A stretch of DNA of 64,000 bases from Pilatotrama ljubarskyi (Eukaryota > Basidiomycota > Agaricomycetes > Polyporales > Polyporaceae), in contig MU277712.1 in NCBI GenBank assembly GCA_022385805.1, positions 1 through 64,000 of the forward strand. Reading direction: 5' to 3'. Under the pieces are notes generated by a model. That model did no database searches. It had not been told where the DNA came from and saw nothing but the letters and a program-made list of their open reading frames with translations. Shown in pieces: positions 13,783-24,211 of this stretch (position 1 is the stretch's first letter; each line of letters begins with the position of its first letter). Position numbers and translations under genes: made by a program.

Positions 13783-14283
13783 CTAGAATACGTTGGCAAA
13801 CTTGGGGTCATGCCATACTTGTACCACGTCGTTTGCTAGTTTCATATCTTCCAACGCGCCGTGATGAGGATTCGGCGAGTTTTGGCGCGATAGACTCCAC
13901 ATACCGACGTTTGCCCCTAGTGGAATGCAACCCATCATCTTGATTGTGCGCTCATCCGCTACTTGTCCGATGACCTCAATGTATGCGGTGTCGATCTTGA
14001 CGTCCTGACGAGTTAGTAGTTTGAGAGATGAGCTCCAGACGCGTTCCACCCAGACATGTATGCTCACTTTTAGCAGCTTCACCTCAACCTCTCCCCCATC
14101 CGACGCCTCCACAATGGCAACATCGTCTCGGAACTGCATATAAACGCTGAATGTTTGTGGCCACTTTGCAGAAACCGTCGCGCTCCTACTCACGCTGATG
14201 AGCTTGGCGATGAGCCTGACCATTTGCCCTTTATAATCCGCCATACGGGCCTTGTTCACGCGTGGAGAGCGATGATCAGCCAT
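13783..14283 (-). CDS. RFA3: Replication protein A 14-kDa subunit (RPA3/Rfa3 type)
   Basis: Exons: 14283-14194, 14133-14068, 14004-13905, 13847-13783; 106 aa, close to the usual 110-120 aa. It is a single OB-fold protein. Landmarks are the start MADHRSPRVN, MVRLIAKLIS, the DGGEVEVKLLK strand, and a C-terminal half reading YIEVIGQVADERTIKMM, then MKLANDVVQVWHDPKF, the classic ending of fungal Rfa3. RPA is the heterotrimeric single-stranded-DNA-binding complex of replication and repair, and this subunit joins the trimerisation core. All three introns (60, 63, 57 nt) are multiples of three and free of stops, so the unspliced gene is one open frame running up to 14520. The start at 14283 was chosen because the family begins there. 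Confidence 0.8.
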   Translation of the reverse strand: MADHRSPRVNKARMADYKGQMVRLIAKLISVSRSATVSAKWPQTFSVYMQFRDDVAIVEASDGGEVEVKLLKVSIHVWVERVWSSSLKLLTRQDVKIDTAYIEVIGQVADERTIKMMGCIPLGANVGMWSLSRQNSPNPHHGALEDMKLANDVVQVWHDPKFANVF

Positions 14284-15840
14284 TACTGATATCGAGAGCG
14301 GGGTCGACAGGAGATGATCGTCGTTTCGGACAAGATGGATGCGCGAGCTACTTACTATTAGCGCCGGACGCGTCTGAAGCGCGTTGGCAGCGTCACTCCA
14401 GCGCGTTACGTAACGGTCACGTACCGGGCGACGCGACGCGTCACCTACGGGCGCCTCCGAAGAGTCAGTGTCGTCTCGACAGGTCTCGACTTCCGCAGCT
14501 TCTTCCTCAACTCGACCCAATTTACAGCTAAAGCAATAAGATATAGTATTTCAGTCAACCTGAACCATCTTCATAATGGGTATGTTTTGCAATCAAGATA
14601 TGTCAAGCCGGTCCAAATGCCAGTGGGTTTGGCAGGCTCATCATCATCATATTTATGCACCGGCTGGCTGCCAGTATAGCGGTGATTACTGGCTTCTATG
14701 TAAGTCGCCAAGCCGGGCACGTCATGCTAACATGCTATCGGAGGTGATGGGGCGGGTATATTAGCAGGTATGACTCCAGGCGCATGGTATCAACACGAAC
14801 CGCATGGCCTCTTCTCACCCCAGGAATGCGGGTGCAGCTTGTCTTCCGTCGCCGTGGGACTACTCTAGACCCATGCTCGAGGAGTCCGACGCTCTCGAAC
14901 GACTGCAACGTCATGATAACACATTCTCTCACAGCCTTCACCTTCTAGGCCGTCTCCCAAAACCTCGTCTACAGACGACGGGTCTTGCATGTCGTTCTGG
15001 GAGGTCCTGTAACATATGCGCTGCTCAGATTCGTAGAGCTGACTCCATGCCGTACGCATGAGCTTCTTGAGCCTACATTAAGTTATGCCAGACCATCGAG
15101 CCTGTTATTGGCGACAATGTCACGAAGACGACCTCCTTGTCTTCCTGACAGTGGGAGGATACAGCCGATCCGATGTCCTCGATGCCAAAGAAGCGTTTCA
15201 CCGCATCACCGCACCGCGCAGGACCGTGACCTAGGATTCGGATCGGCGTAAGCAAAGCCCGGTGTGGTTGTGCGGTTATGGGTATTGCCCGGGTGCGCAC
15301 CTGCAGGAGAGCCGTGGGACGAGCATAACACTGGTCACAGCGGAGATAAGCCTCGAGACTGGCGGCAGCTGCCATGAGTCGTAAGGATATGACAACCTTG
15401 AAGACGCCGCTCCCTCCGGGATGCACTCGCTGGTATGACCCAGTTGTTCGGGCCTAGCCCGTGACAGAACCTTGTATACATGCAGCGCTCGTACATGCGG
15501 TAACCGTGAGTAAGGAAACATCGAGAGCGGGACCGGCTGCTTGATCCACAAGAAGCCCTTGCAGCTTGTGCTTGTGTGAGATTCCTCAACGCCAGGCGAT
15601 CCACAGGCTCGGATCCAACATCACCGCAGCCGTGTGCGATAGGCAGATGGCCAGAATAGCCTCTTGGGCGAGATAGACGAGCGGAGTCGAGGAGAAAACG
15701 AGCCCAGGGGAAGAGGCTGAGCGTATATGAGCGTGCATGCATGTGTCTCTTAGCCGAGCTAAGCGTCTAGGACCTACGAAAGCGCATGTCAGTACATGAG
15801 AGCATCCATCCAATCCTAGACGACAAGGACTCACGCAGAA
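14284..15840. other. Intergenic region
   Basis: 5' flank of the RPA14 gene and 3' flank of the CFA20 gene. No gene, RNA or repeat recognised. Confidence 0.55.
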
Positions 15841-16868
15841 TCACTCTGCAGCGTAGAGTTGGAATTCCCAAGGAAGGCGCTGCTGGGGACCGCCCTCGCT
15901 GAACCAGATTCTCCGTAAGCGACAGTTGGCGTACACCTTCACGTAAGAGACGTGCGAATACATCCCGCTCGGGACCTGGTTCGCGAGCTGTCCAGAAGAC
16001 GCAGACCCAGAAGGACGCTCTCCGTTGTTGACGCGGGTCAGCGAGGCGGATGAGAAATGGGGCAGGAGTGAGGGGAGATTGATGGCAATCGTGCACCAGG
16101 AGGTAAGCGGGCGAGAGGATGGTGGCGGGAATGATAGTGGTAGCAGCAGAAGCGCGCGCTTTCCTAGGTTGAGTTCGGGTTCTTTCTACGAGCGAGGCGT
16201 TAGTTTTGCAGTATACGAGAGAGAGCAGCAGATGGGATGGGACGATTGACAGATGCAGAGGACGTACGCACCGAAGACTTCCATAGTGGAACAACATACT
16301 CACGAAACACTCGGGGTATCGGACACCAAGACATTTCACATCGATCGTATTACACAGGACCCACATGTAGGTAGACTCCAAAGGAAAATCACCGCACCTG
16401 GAATGTCGCACATCTTACTATGCCCTCTCGACCAGACTGGTCGACGATTCCAACCTCGAAGGCCCATTCCCTGTGCAGATTTCGTACCTGGATATGAATC
16501 CAGTGATGTTTGAGGCCCAAGTGTCTGCTCGGTCCTTGCACGAGCTCTCGAGATGCGCCCGGGCCTTCTCTCCCGACTCCGCCGATGGGTGGGCAGCGAA
16601 TGTAGGTCGTGCGCACGGTGGGTGACTGTATGTGCAATACACTTTGTCCGAGTGCATAGTCCGGCGAAGCCTCCTGTGCATCCTGCTGGAGGTCTATGAG
16701 CTTCCTCGGAGCAGACGGTGTCGGCTGAGAAGTCGCGTCGTTCAGGATACAAAGGAACGAATCAGGCAGCAGTGAGGCGTCGCAATGGGTGGAGAAAAGA
16801 TTGAGAGGCTCGCTGCCTGTCGACGAGAACAGGGAGACAATACTTGGCTGTACAGCTGCAGAAAACAT
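15841..16868 (-). CDS. CFA20-domain protein (CFAP20/Bug22-like)
   Basis: Two exons, 16868-16398 and 16185-15841, give 271 aa. The first exon opens MFSAAVQPSIVSLFSSTGSEPLNLF, which parallels the [22 protein letters not shown] opening of animal CFAP20. It then gives VLHIQSPTVRTTYIRCPP (CFAP20: VSTTYITCP), LGLKHHWIHIQVRNL and WAFEVGIVDQSG. The second exon ends with YVKVYANCRLRRIWFSE (CFAP20: VQIHANCRIRRVYFSD). The fungal protein has extra linkers between strands. CFAP20 is a ciliary inner-junction protein in ciliated cells, but related CFA20 proteins occur in nuclei and in organisms without cilia, which an agaricomycete is. Its role here is unknown. The 212-nt intron is longer than the local average and could hide another small exon. 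Confidence 0.75.
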
Positions 16869-18056
16869 GGCGGCAGAAGCAAAGAGGATATGATGGTCGC
16901 GGGTGGTGGCGGTCGTTTTCCACTGCGGCGTAGGGGAGAGGGAGTCCGAGATTCTCGGAACGAACTCAACGCCGCCACGTTTCTGAGTCGACCTCTTGCC
17001 GCAAGCAGTGCACCAGGTTTGTGGACTCAAGTCACTCAACCAAGTACATACTATATGTTGACCATGCACACAGGACAGCGCACGTGCAGAGATAACCCTG
17101 ATGTTCCCGGCGCACCTGACAAAGGGCCTAAGTTTCCGTCTAGTAAGTATGCTGATAAAAAGCTCTGGCTTGGACCTGCAGCCGGTGCGACTCGGACTGT
17201 TGACAGGCTCGCGAACACTGCTCCTGCGGCTTCATGTGAGTCCTCTTCTCCATTTCTTCTTGCCGCGTTGATCGCTTGGGTTTGCTGACGCGGTATACAG
17301 GCGTCCTGACTTGTCTTGTCCCGTCAGCAGTCGTATGTGTGGGGCGGGTGGCAGCATGGGCCGGGGCGCCGCCTTCGGACGAAGGCAACGGATACTTATT
17401 TTCTAGCCTAGTCACCTTCTGCCGGCGAGCACGATGAGCATTTTTTGCTACAACCGTGCTAGCGGTCGTGTGCCATGCACATTGCACTGGCTCTACGGAG
17501 AAAGACGACGGTACCTTCCTGCAGTGAAAGGTCACGTGGTATGAATAAAGGAGACCGATGCGGAACACAAATTGCAAAGTCGTCGCGCTTCCACCACGAC
17601 ACCAGTCAGCTCACCGACCAAGCGTTGCAATCCAGTGCGGTCGCTATTCCACGCTTTCTGGTCAGTGCTCCAAGCATAGCCCAGGGTGACCGCGTCGAGC
17701 ACCGGCGCATGGACCGTCGTCTGCCACTGGTCAAAGCCCCAGCTTGCAGGGGGCAAGGCAAACGGTGCGTCTTCCTCCGTCCTCTCGGCTTCCCCCTGCC
17801 TGTTTTGGACCGACAAGCCATGCAGTTCACCTCCGCGAACTTCGTGAGCATCGTCCAGGCGCGTTAGCCGAGAGATCCCATCGGTGGCAACATACTATTG
17901 TGTCAATGCAAAGCGCCTCGGGGCGCTCATTTAAGCCCCAGTTCAGCGCGCCTGCGGAGGTTTAGCCATCTCACTCTTGAACTGCAACTACCATCATCTC
18001 CTCCGCGTCTGCTTCATAACATATCTCTACCCACCATCCGCTACTGAAGCGACACA
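16869..18056. other. Intergenic region (head-to-head promoters)
   Basis: Between the divergent CFA20 and orphan genes. No gene recognised. Confidence 0.55.
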
Positions 18057-20302
18057 ATGCCTACGCACTCTAGCGCAGGCTCAAACGAACACTCGGCCAA
18101 TCGCCCAAATGCCACTGCCTCAGGTATGTGGCCCCCCTGAATCTTAGCCACAACCGCGTCTGACTGCTGCGACGTAGCCTTGGGCTTTCTGAGCCGTGGC
18201 ATACAGTCGGTATCGAGCTTTGTAAGCAACATATCGACCAGGTTCTCCTCTTCGGCCCCGACGTATGTCTTCATAGTTTGCCGTATGACTGTTCATGAAC
18301 TCACCGACCCCCAGTGTCCGCGACTCTGGCGAACCCGCGGACAACGACTCAACGGTACCTCAGCACGGCAGTCAGGCATCAGACGACGGTTCGGCGCAGT
18401 ACGGCTCTTCGTCCGAGGACGGCAACGGTCATCGGGCACGCGCTTTCGAAATCACCAGCGAGGACGAGCGCCAGGCATGGTCTGCCCAAGAGGAGGAACA
18501 ACCAGTCGGACCGGATACTCTCGCAGCGAGGCATCCACTGACGGCTGCAGCGCTCCGGATCGGCCAATCATCCAGTGAGTCGTGTCGTTTTCAATAATCA
18601 CGTCTGATAATGACATGACTTTCCTCCGCTGTGCGCTCAGCCGCCTTGGCTCACAACACCGGTCGCAGCGCGCAGACATCGGCGAGGAGGGAATTCGTCC
18701 CGCCTCGTCGCGTCTCCAGCATCGGCGCTCCTCGGCACTCGGCTCGCTCCACATCGCACTCCGGCCCATCTCCGTCCTCGTCTACCGCCTCCCGTGCCCC
18801 GTACTCGCGCAGTCCCCTTCGCCGTGAAGGAGCGTTCTACGGCCTTCCGGAATCCTCGGCAAGCGGGAGCTCGGCATGCGCTGCACCCCAGGCTCCAAGG
18901 CGTCGTGGTCAACTACGGCGTGAACCAGTATACATCGAAGGTCAGGATCCGAGCGAGGTCACGGACGCTAGCGAACTCCGGGGTGCGGATCCGCGCACCA
19001 TGAGGGCAAACCGTACGTCTCTTCATATCATCACCCATTGCCGTGGTAAACTGACGTCTCGCAGGGTACTGGCTCGAGGAGGAATGGGGTCCCATTCCGA
19101 CGCTGGAAGAGATGTTCCCCGACTCCGAGGAGGAGATCAACGCCGCTACGGTCGTCGACTGGATCACATGGCGCTACGGACGCGGCACGGACGCGTACAT
19201 ACAGGCGGTCAACTTCTTGTTCCCACTGCCCAACGGCGAGGAGCCGCGTTTCCTGGACATCGTGCCGACGGGTGAGTGGCGGCGGCAGGGCGACGACTGG
19301 CAGGGCGGCATCGAGCCTGTGGACCGTGTACGCGGGCCTGCGCGCGCTGACGACGCGGCGGATTCACAGGCGGACAGCGAGAGCATTGGCTACATCAGCG
19401 ACGAGAGCATGGCTCTCGACGATTCCCAACCCGGCCCGTCCTCTATGGCTTTGGTACTGGCATCTCGAGCGGCGACGTCATCTTCGTTCCGCGCATCTCA
19501 TGGCTCATCCCGCCCTTCGTCCTCGTCTTCCGGCAGTGCAGGCCCATTTACCGCGGGCCAACCTCGTCAAAGGAAGCGCACCCGGGAGTCCGACAGCGAC
19601 TTGGAGCACTCGACGACCTCGAGCCCGGATGAGGAGAGGCACAGGGCGCGCCGCAGGTTGGATCCCCCGTCCCTTCCGGCTGCAGCGGGCCCTTCGTCGG
19701 CAAATCGTCACCGCCTGGCCTCGCGCAACCGTTGGCTCGCCCCTCGAAACGCCTCCTTCGCTGTCCCGGCTCAATTCTCTCGACCAAGGCGGAACGCGGG
19801 CACCCAGACCTCCCCACCACCTCCGGCCCTCCGTGATCCCGTCCCCCCGCCCAGCGGCGGCCTTCAGGCGCCGCAAATCGTCGTAACCCCGCCCTCGCCA
19901 GATGCTGAAGGTACGTCCGGGGCGCAGGCTGGTCCCAGCGGCGCGGCTGCTGGCCCCTCCACCGCCTCGCGACCGTCTTCGTCGGCGCTCCTTGCTCCGC
20001 CATCGCCGTTGGCACGGCCTCGTCGTTCGCATTCCCGCCCCACCGGCCCATCTCCATTCGGGACGCCTCCGCCCCCTCGCGGGGTATCTTCGCAAATGAA
20101 TGCGGCGGCGAGCAGTAGCAACGGAGCCGCGAGGATCCCTCCGAGGGCGTCTCTTCCCCCCGGACGCCCCCAACCCGCCGTGCCGACGGGACTTGCTTCA
20201 CGTTTGCGGCCACGCAAACGTGCTCGCGACGAAGCAGGGGACGACAAGGATGCTGGAGGCTCGAATGACGAGAACAACAAGAAGAAGCGGCGCGAGAGGT
20301 GA
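18057..20302 (+). CDS. Large disordered protein of unknown function
   Basis: Five exons (18057-18123, 18178-18262, 18315-18574, 18641-19012, 19065-20302) give 673 aa with consistent splice sites. The protein is mostly low complexity: acidic and serine-rich near the N-terminus, then Arg/Ser/Pro-rich. One compact, probably folded segment starts at the beginning of exon 5: YWLEEEWGPIPTLEEMFP, then VVDWITWRYGRGTDAYIQAVNFL, rich in aromatic residues. After it come long Ser/Pro/Arg tracts. The C-terminus is strongly basic (LRPRKRARDEAGDDKD and KKKRRER), which looks like one or two nuclear localisation signals. I do not recognise a family. I infer a nuclear protein, perhaps a regulatory scaffold, but assign no function. 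It lies tail-to-tail with the third P450. Confidence 0.7.
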
Positions 20303-20775
20303 AGCTCGACGTCGCCGGCGCCGCGTTGGTCGTCCTCGCGGACCCTACGTTAGGACGCTAATGCTAGTAGATAAAGGGACCGGACCTCGGACGTAGTTTA
20401 TTTTATTTGTAATTATTCGGTATCGGACTCTTTCCTGTGGCGTGTGCAGTTTGTAATAACATTGGCTGCTCTGTCTCTATCCCCTGAGTGCGTCACTGTG
20501 CCCCCCAGACCGCTGCGCAGCATTGAACGGACGAGGGAACGTTCAGTCTTCCCGAACGGCTCGGTCTATCAGGCAGCACGGTGCAAGCGTTAACGGTATA
20601 TCATGGCAACAACGAGTGACCTGTTTTTCTTTTGGGTCCCTCGTTTATTGCCCTCGAGGGCCAGTGACCCTATGGTAGGCAATGCAAAACATATCAGGAC
20701 CGTAAACAAGTAATCTATAAGGTGCCAGTTCGTCAATGGGTCCCACGGCACGGATGATTCGAGCCCGCCGCCTCC
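20303..20775. other. Tail-to-tail intergenic region containing a dispersed repeat
   Basis: Holds the 3' ends of the orphan gene and of the third P450, plus the 44-bp motif listed at 20639-20682. Confidence 0.6.
20639..20682 (-). repeat. 44-bp dispersed motif, copy A (LTR-like fragment?)
   Basis: This segment matches 51359-51400 in the opposite orientation. It has 24 identical bases, a short unmatched centre (5 versus 3 nt), then 15 identical bases. Both copies contain the palindrome GCCCTCGAGGGC and, in the orientation given, AATAAA just after it. A match this long between unrelated intergenic sites points to shared descent from a mobile element rather than chance. Confidence 0.6.
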
Positions 20776-22901
20776 TCACTTCGCCTCCACATGCCCCGCA
20801 CTGCTGATCAGAGCCTCGGCCTTCGGGGATCGAGGAGTGATTCTGCACTCGAAGGGGTCTGGGTAGCTAAGGGATTCTCGTAGTGAGCTACTCGTGATGA
20901 GCTTGGCGGAAGCAGCACGCACGAGAGAAAGAGGTCGAGCTCGATCCGCGGCTTGACAGGGACCGGTCTCCCAGAGTCGTCAAGAGGTGGCTCGATGTTG
21001 AACACGTGCAGAAGCGAGGCCACGGTTGCAAAGACGGCCTCATCGGCGAAGAATCGCCCGGGACAGATTCTGCGAATCCGTCCGAAAGCTGTAGTGAGCG
21101 CGCAGGATGATGTCGGGTTGGGGCGACCTCACCTGCGTCCGAAACCGAACTGGAACCGCTGGGGCGCCCTGATATCCTCGTTGAGCTTCCCGTCTTTCAA
21201 GTACCGCTCAGGCATGAAGCGTTCGGGTTCCGGGAACTCGTCCTCGTCTTGCGACATCGCCCTGGGAGCCAGTGCGAGACTCCGAATTCGATGAGATGCG
21301 CAGATCATGGAAGTGAAGAACAAACCAGGCATTCGGGACGAGGATGCATCCTGCCGGGATGCGGTAGCCTTTGTAGTTGTCTTCTTCGATAGCACGGTGC
21401 CAGATTCCGAGCGGGACGATACTGTGCCACCGGAAGACTTCCTTGACGACCGCGTTGACGTAGGGCAAAGAGTCTCTGTCGGAGAAGTCGGGGAGGCGAT
21501 CGGGGCCGACGACCGCGTCGAGTTCTGCCTGAGCCTTTTTCTGTGCGTCTGGAAACTGCGCCATGGCCAAGAAAAATACCCGAGTGGTATAGAAGGTCTT
21601 CAGCCGGGGCCTCATCAGTTGAGCTAAAGCTACCGTGAAGTGGCACACGTACAGTGTCCGCACCGGCTGCAGGGCCAAACGCTGGTCAATATCACGGTCT
21701 TCCTATCGCTGTCGCCCAGCCTGAAAGGTACGACTCACTGAGATATGTAATAGCGGTGACGTCGCGAATAAGTCCGTCCTCCTCCGCAGAGACTTCACCG
21801 CTCGTTGCAGCAGCGCTTTCAAGGAGGTTTGTGAGCATCGAGGGGTGCACATTACCCTTGGCCTACAGATAACCCTGTAAGCGTGTGCGTATCAGTAGAA
21901 TGTATCTGCACACGAATACACACAGCCGCGTCGGTCGAAGCCTCGTACGGAATATCCCGAACGGCGAGGACCTCTTTGGACCAGGCTGCCGCATCCCGCT
22001 TGAACTTGGCTCCCGGAAACCATGCAGGAAGGTAGTTCAGACAGGGCAACAGCTCGACAAGGTATCGTCCGGGAACTATGACCTCCGAGAATATCTCAGA
22101 GGCTCTTTCCGCCGTAGTGACTAGGCGATCGTTCGTCTCCGCCACAGTCACTCCGTAGACGATGTCCATGATTGTCGACGTGAAGATACTGATCAGGAGC
22201 ATCAGCGCGCACGTCGCTGCTGGGCGGAGGAGTGATAGAACGCACTGGCGGGCTAGGCGAAGATAATCCTTTGGTTCCTCAAGCAGCCGCTGGAGGAAAC
22301 GGCGACAACTTCGCAGGTGGACAGGTCTGTAGGAGGGCACGGCATTGGCCTGGAAGAATCCGTGGAAGGCTCGACGGCGTTGCCGCCATGCCTGCGTGTA
22401 GCCTTGTATCGCGAACTCCCACGAACTATAACTCGTCCTGCCGCGAACGAGGCTGCATGAGGAACTCTCGGCAAGGCACCAGGGGGGAGATTAGACGCAC
22501 AGTTCAGCCATGACACTCCGAGGCCGGTCGGAGGTGTTCGCTGATCGTCCCTCCAAGATGTCTACAGCAGCCTGATAAGAGTTTATGACGATTAACGGCT
22601 GGCCGAGCAGCTCGAAGTAGATGAGGTCGCCTGCGATCCACAGAGATATCATTAGCGAGTCTCACAGCGCTGAATGTCATGTTAGGATGGGCTTACTGCC
22701 AAACTGCTTGCTCATGTCCCTAAGTGCGGGCCCAAGCCTCTTGGTCGGCATGGAGAGTACACTGCCTAGCACAGGGAGCCTCTTTGGGCCTGGCGGGAGC
22801 GGTGAAGCAGCTGAGCTCCGGGAGAACCTGTGCTTCCATATCAAAAGAGCAGCAGAGAGAGCAAGGAAGAGGACAGTAGTCGCTGCCCCTACGGCAGACA
22901 T
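20776..22901 (-). CDS. Cytochrome P450 monooxygenase, CYP64-clan type (paralog 3, inverted)
   Basis: Exons: 22901-22697, 22630-22501, 22437-22246, 22188-21924, 21862-21739, 21666-21653, 21597-21326, 21261-21133, 21069-20923, 20866-20776; 522 aa. The start MSAVGAATT leads into a membrane anchor, then PLPPGPKRLPVLGS. Motifs are TGADT (14-nt exon 6), EVFR (ExxR), FMPERY and FGFGRRICPGRFFA. Exons 2, 4, 6 and 9 (130, 265, 14, 147 nt) are identical in length to those of both P450s at 5.1-9.8 kb. It therefore belongs to the same expansion, but is separated by about 11 kb of unrelated genes and is inverted. I placed the end of exon 1 at the canonical donor gtaagc, which adds one Ser relative to its paralogs; an alternative GC donor would remove it. 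Confidence 0.9.
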
Positions 22902-24211
22902 TGTGAGCGGCTCGGGAGAGACGTCGTATCGCACCAACATAACCTCATCGCTTATGTAGTACAGCCCTGCAATCCCTGGAAGCTTATGATGGGCCTAGGT
23001 ATCGATACCAATCCTCGGAGCTGACGCACGCAGTCCGGGTCGGCGCACGGTATTGAGTTCCTTGATTGACTCGCAACACTCGGCGTGGGTACCTCGGGAC
23101 CTGCGATACCGCAAGTAGAGTCGGGCACTCTCACTGTACCGGCGATAGAAGCATAGACGAACTAAAACAAGGAAGCGATATTGCTCTGTATCCCGGGTCA
23201 CAAGCTGACAGATGTTATCATCATGTCTACTCGTCAATGCATAGCGGGCCGAATCATGGACTCACCGGCCAACAGCGTAGAGCACATTCGTGTGTGGCAA
23301 TGGTCTCTGCTCAAGCCTCCAAGAATGCACGCATATGTCGCGAGGGCTCACTTCCCAATCGCAACGGCCATGTGCAGTGAGCTGGTATCATGCTACGCCG
23401 GCCCGCCGGGAGTCTAGCAAGTTGCACGGTGTGTAATGCCCTCAAAGGCTCACACGAGTCCGGGAGCGGCCCTCCTGCGTCGGCCTGGCTGTCAGACGGT
23501 GAACGCATTGGATGCGCGTATGAGCTTACGAAGCGGCTACTCACCTTACTAGGCGATCATCGACCATCGACATCCTCCAGGCGGACTGAAAGAGGTCATT
23601 GATACTATAGTACACTCAGGCTCAGGCTGGAGCACTGCCAGCATCCGCCGCTGAATGGGGCGAGTTTGCTGTCCTTCATTTGGCGCCGGCAACGACGATT
23701 GTCCGTATCCCATCCACATTATTACTGTGCGCAGGACAATCTGATCCCGCAGTGATGTCTGCAACGCGAATGCAAGCGATTTGTCCGTAGAGAGGCGCCA
23801 CATAGCCGAGTCGAACTTCGAGCTCGGGCACCCAGGAGATGACGGCTTAGTGACAGTATCTAGTCAGTAGCTACTAACAGTAGTACCACGTTTTACCCTA
23901 TGTAAGCATTAATGGGGTAGTGGTAACCTGGGTCGTTGCCATCGACCCGCCGGGGGTTCGATTCCCCCTTAATGCACTACACAAATGCTCTTGTTTTTAT
24001 CTTTGAACCCTCCTTTTAGGTGCACACGTCTATTATGGTGACTGTACGCGTGGAAAAATGCATCACAGGTATTCGTTCTTGTACATCCTAGTAGATACCG
24101 ACGGTACATATCGTAAACACCATCCGCAGTGGTCATCAAATGAGCGTTCGGTCCATGTCCGATGCCCTCTACCTGCCCACTCTTTCACACTGGGAGGAAA
24201 GAGGTGGGCTT
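22902..24211. other. Intergenic region carrying a tRNA gene
   Basis: Apart from tRNA-Gly at 23906-23976, no gene is recognised. Confidence 0.6.
23906..23976 (+). tRNA. tRNA-Gly (anticodon GCC)
   Basis: A 71-nt cloverleaf without intron. The acceptor stem is GCATTAA/TTAATGC with discriminator A. The D-arm contains the A-box GGTAGTGG. The anticodon stem GGTCG/CGACC encloses loop TTGCCAT with anticodon GCC at 23938-23940. The T-stem is GGGGG/CCCCC with loop TTCGATT. It aligns base-for-base in length with standard eukaryotic tRNA-Gly(GCC). A T5 run at 23994-23998 is a good Pol III terminator. Confidence 0.95.

Noticed and set aside
15767..16411. 214-codon minus-strand frame over the CFA20 gene
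   Set aside because: Out of frame with the CFA20 exons and includes the intron; no family resemblance.
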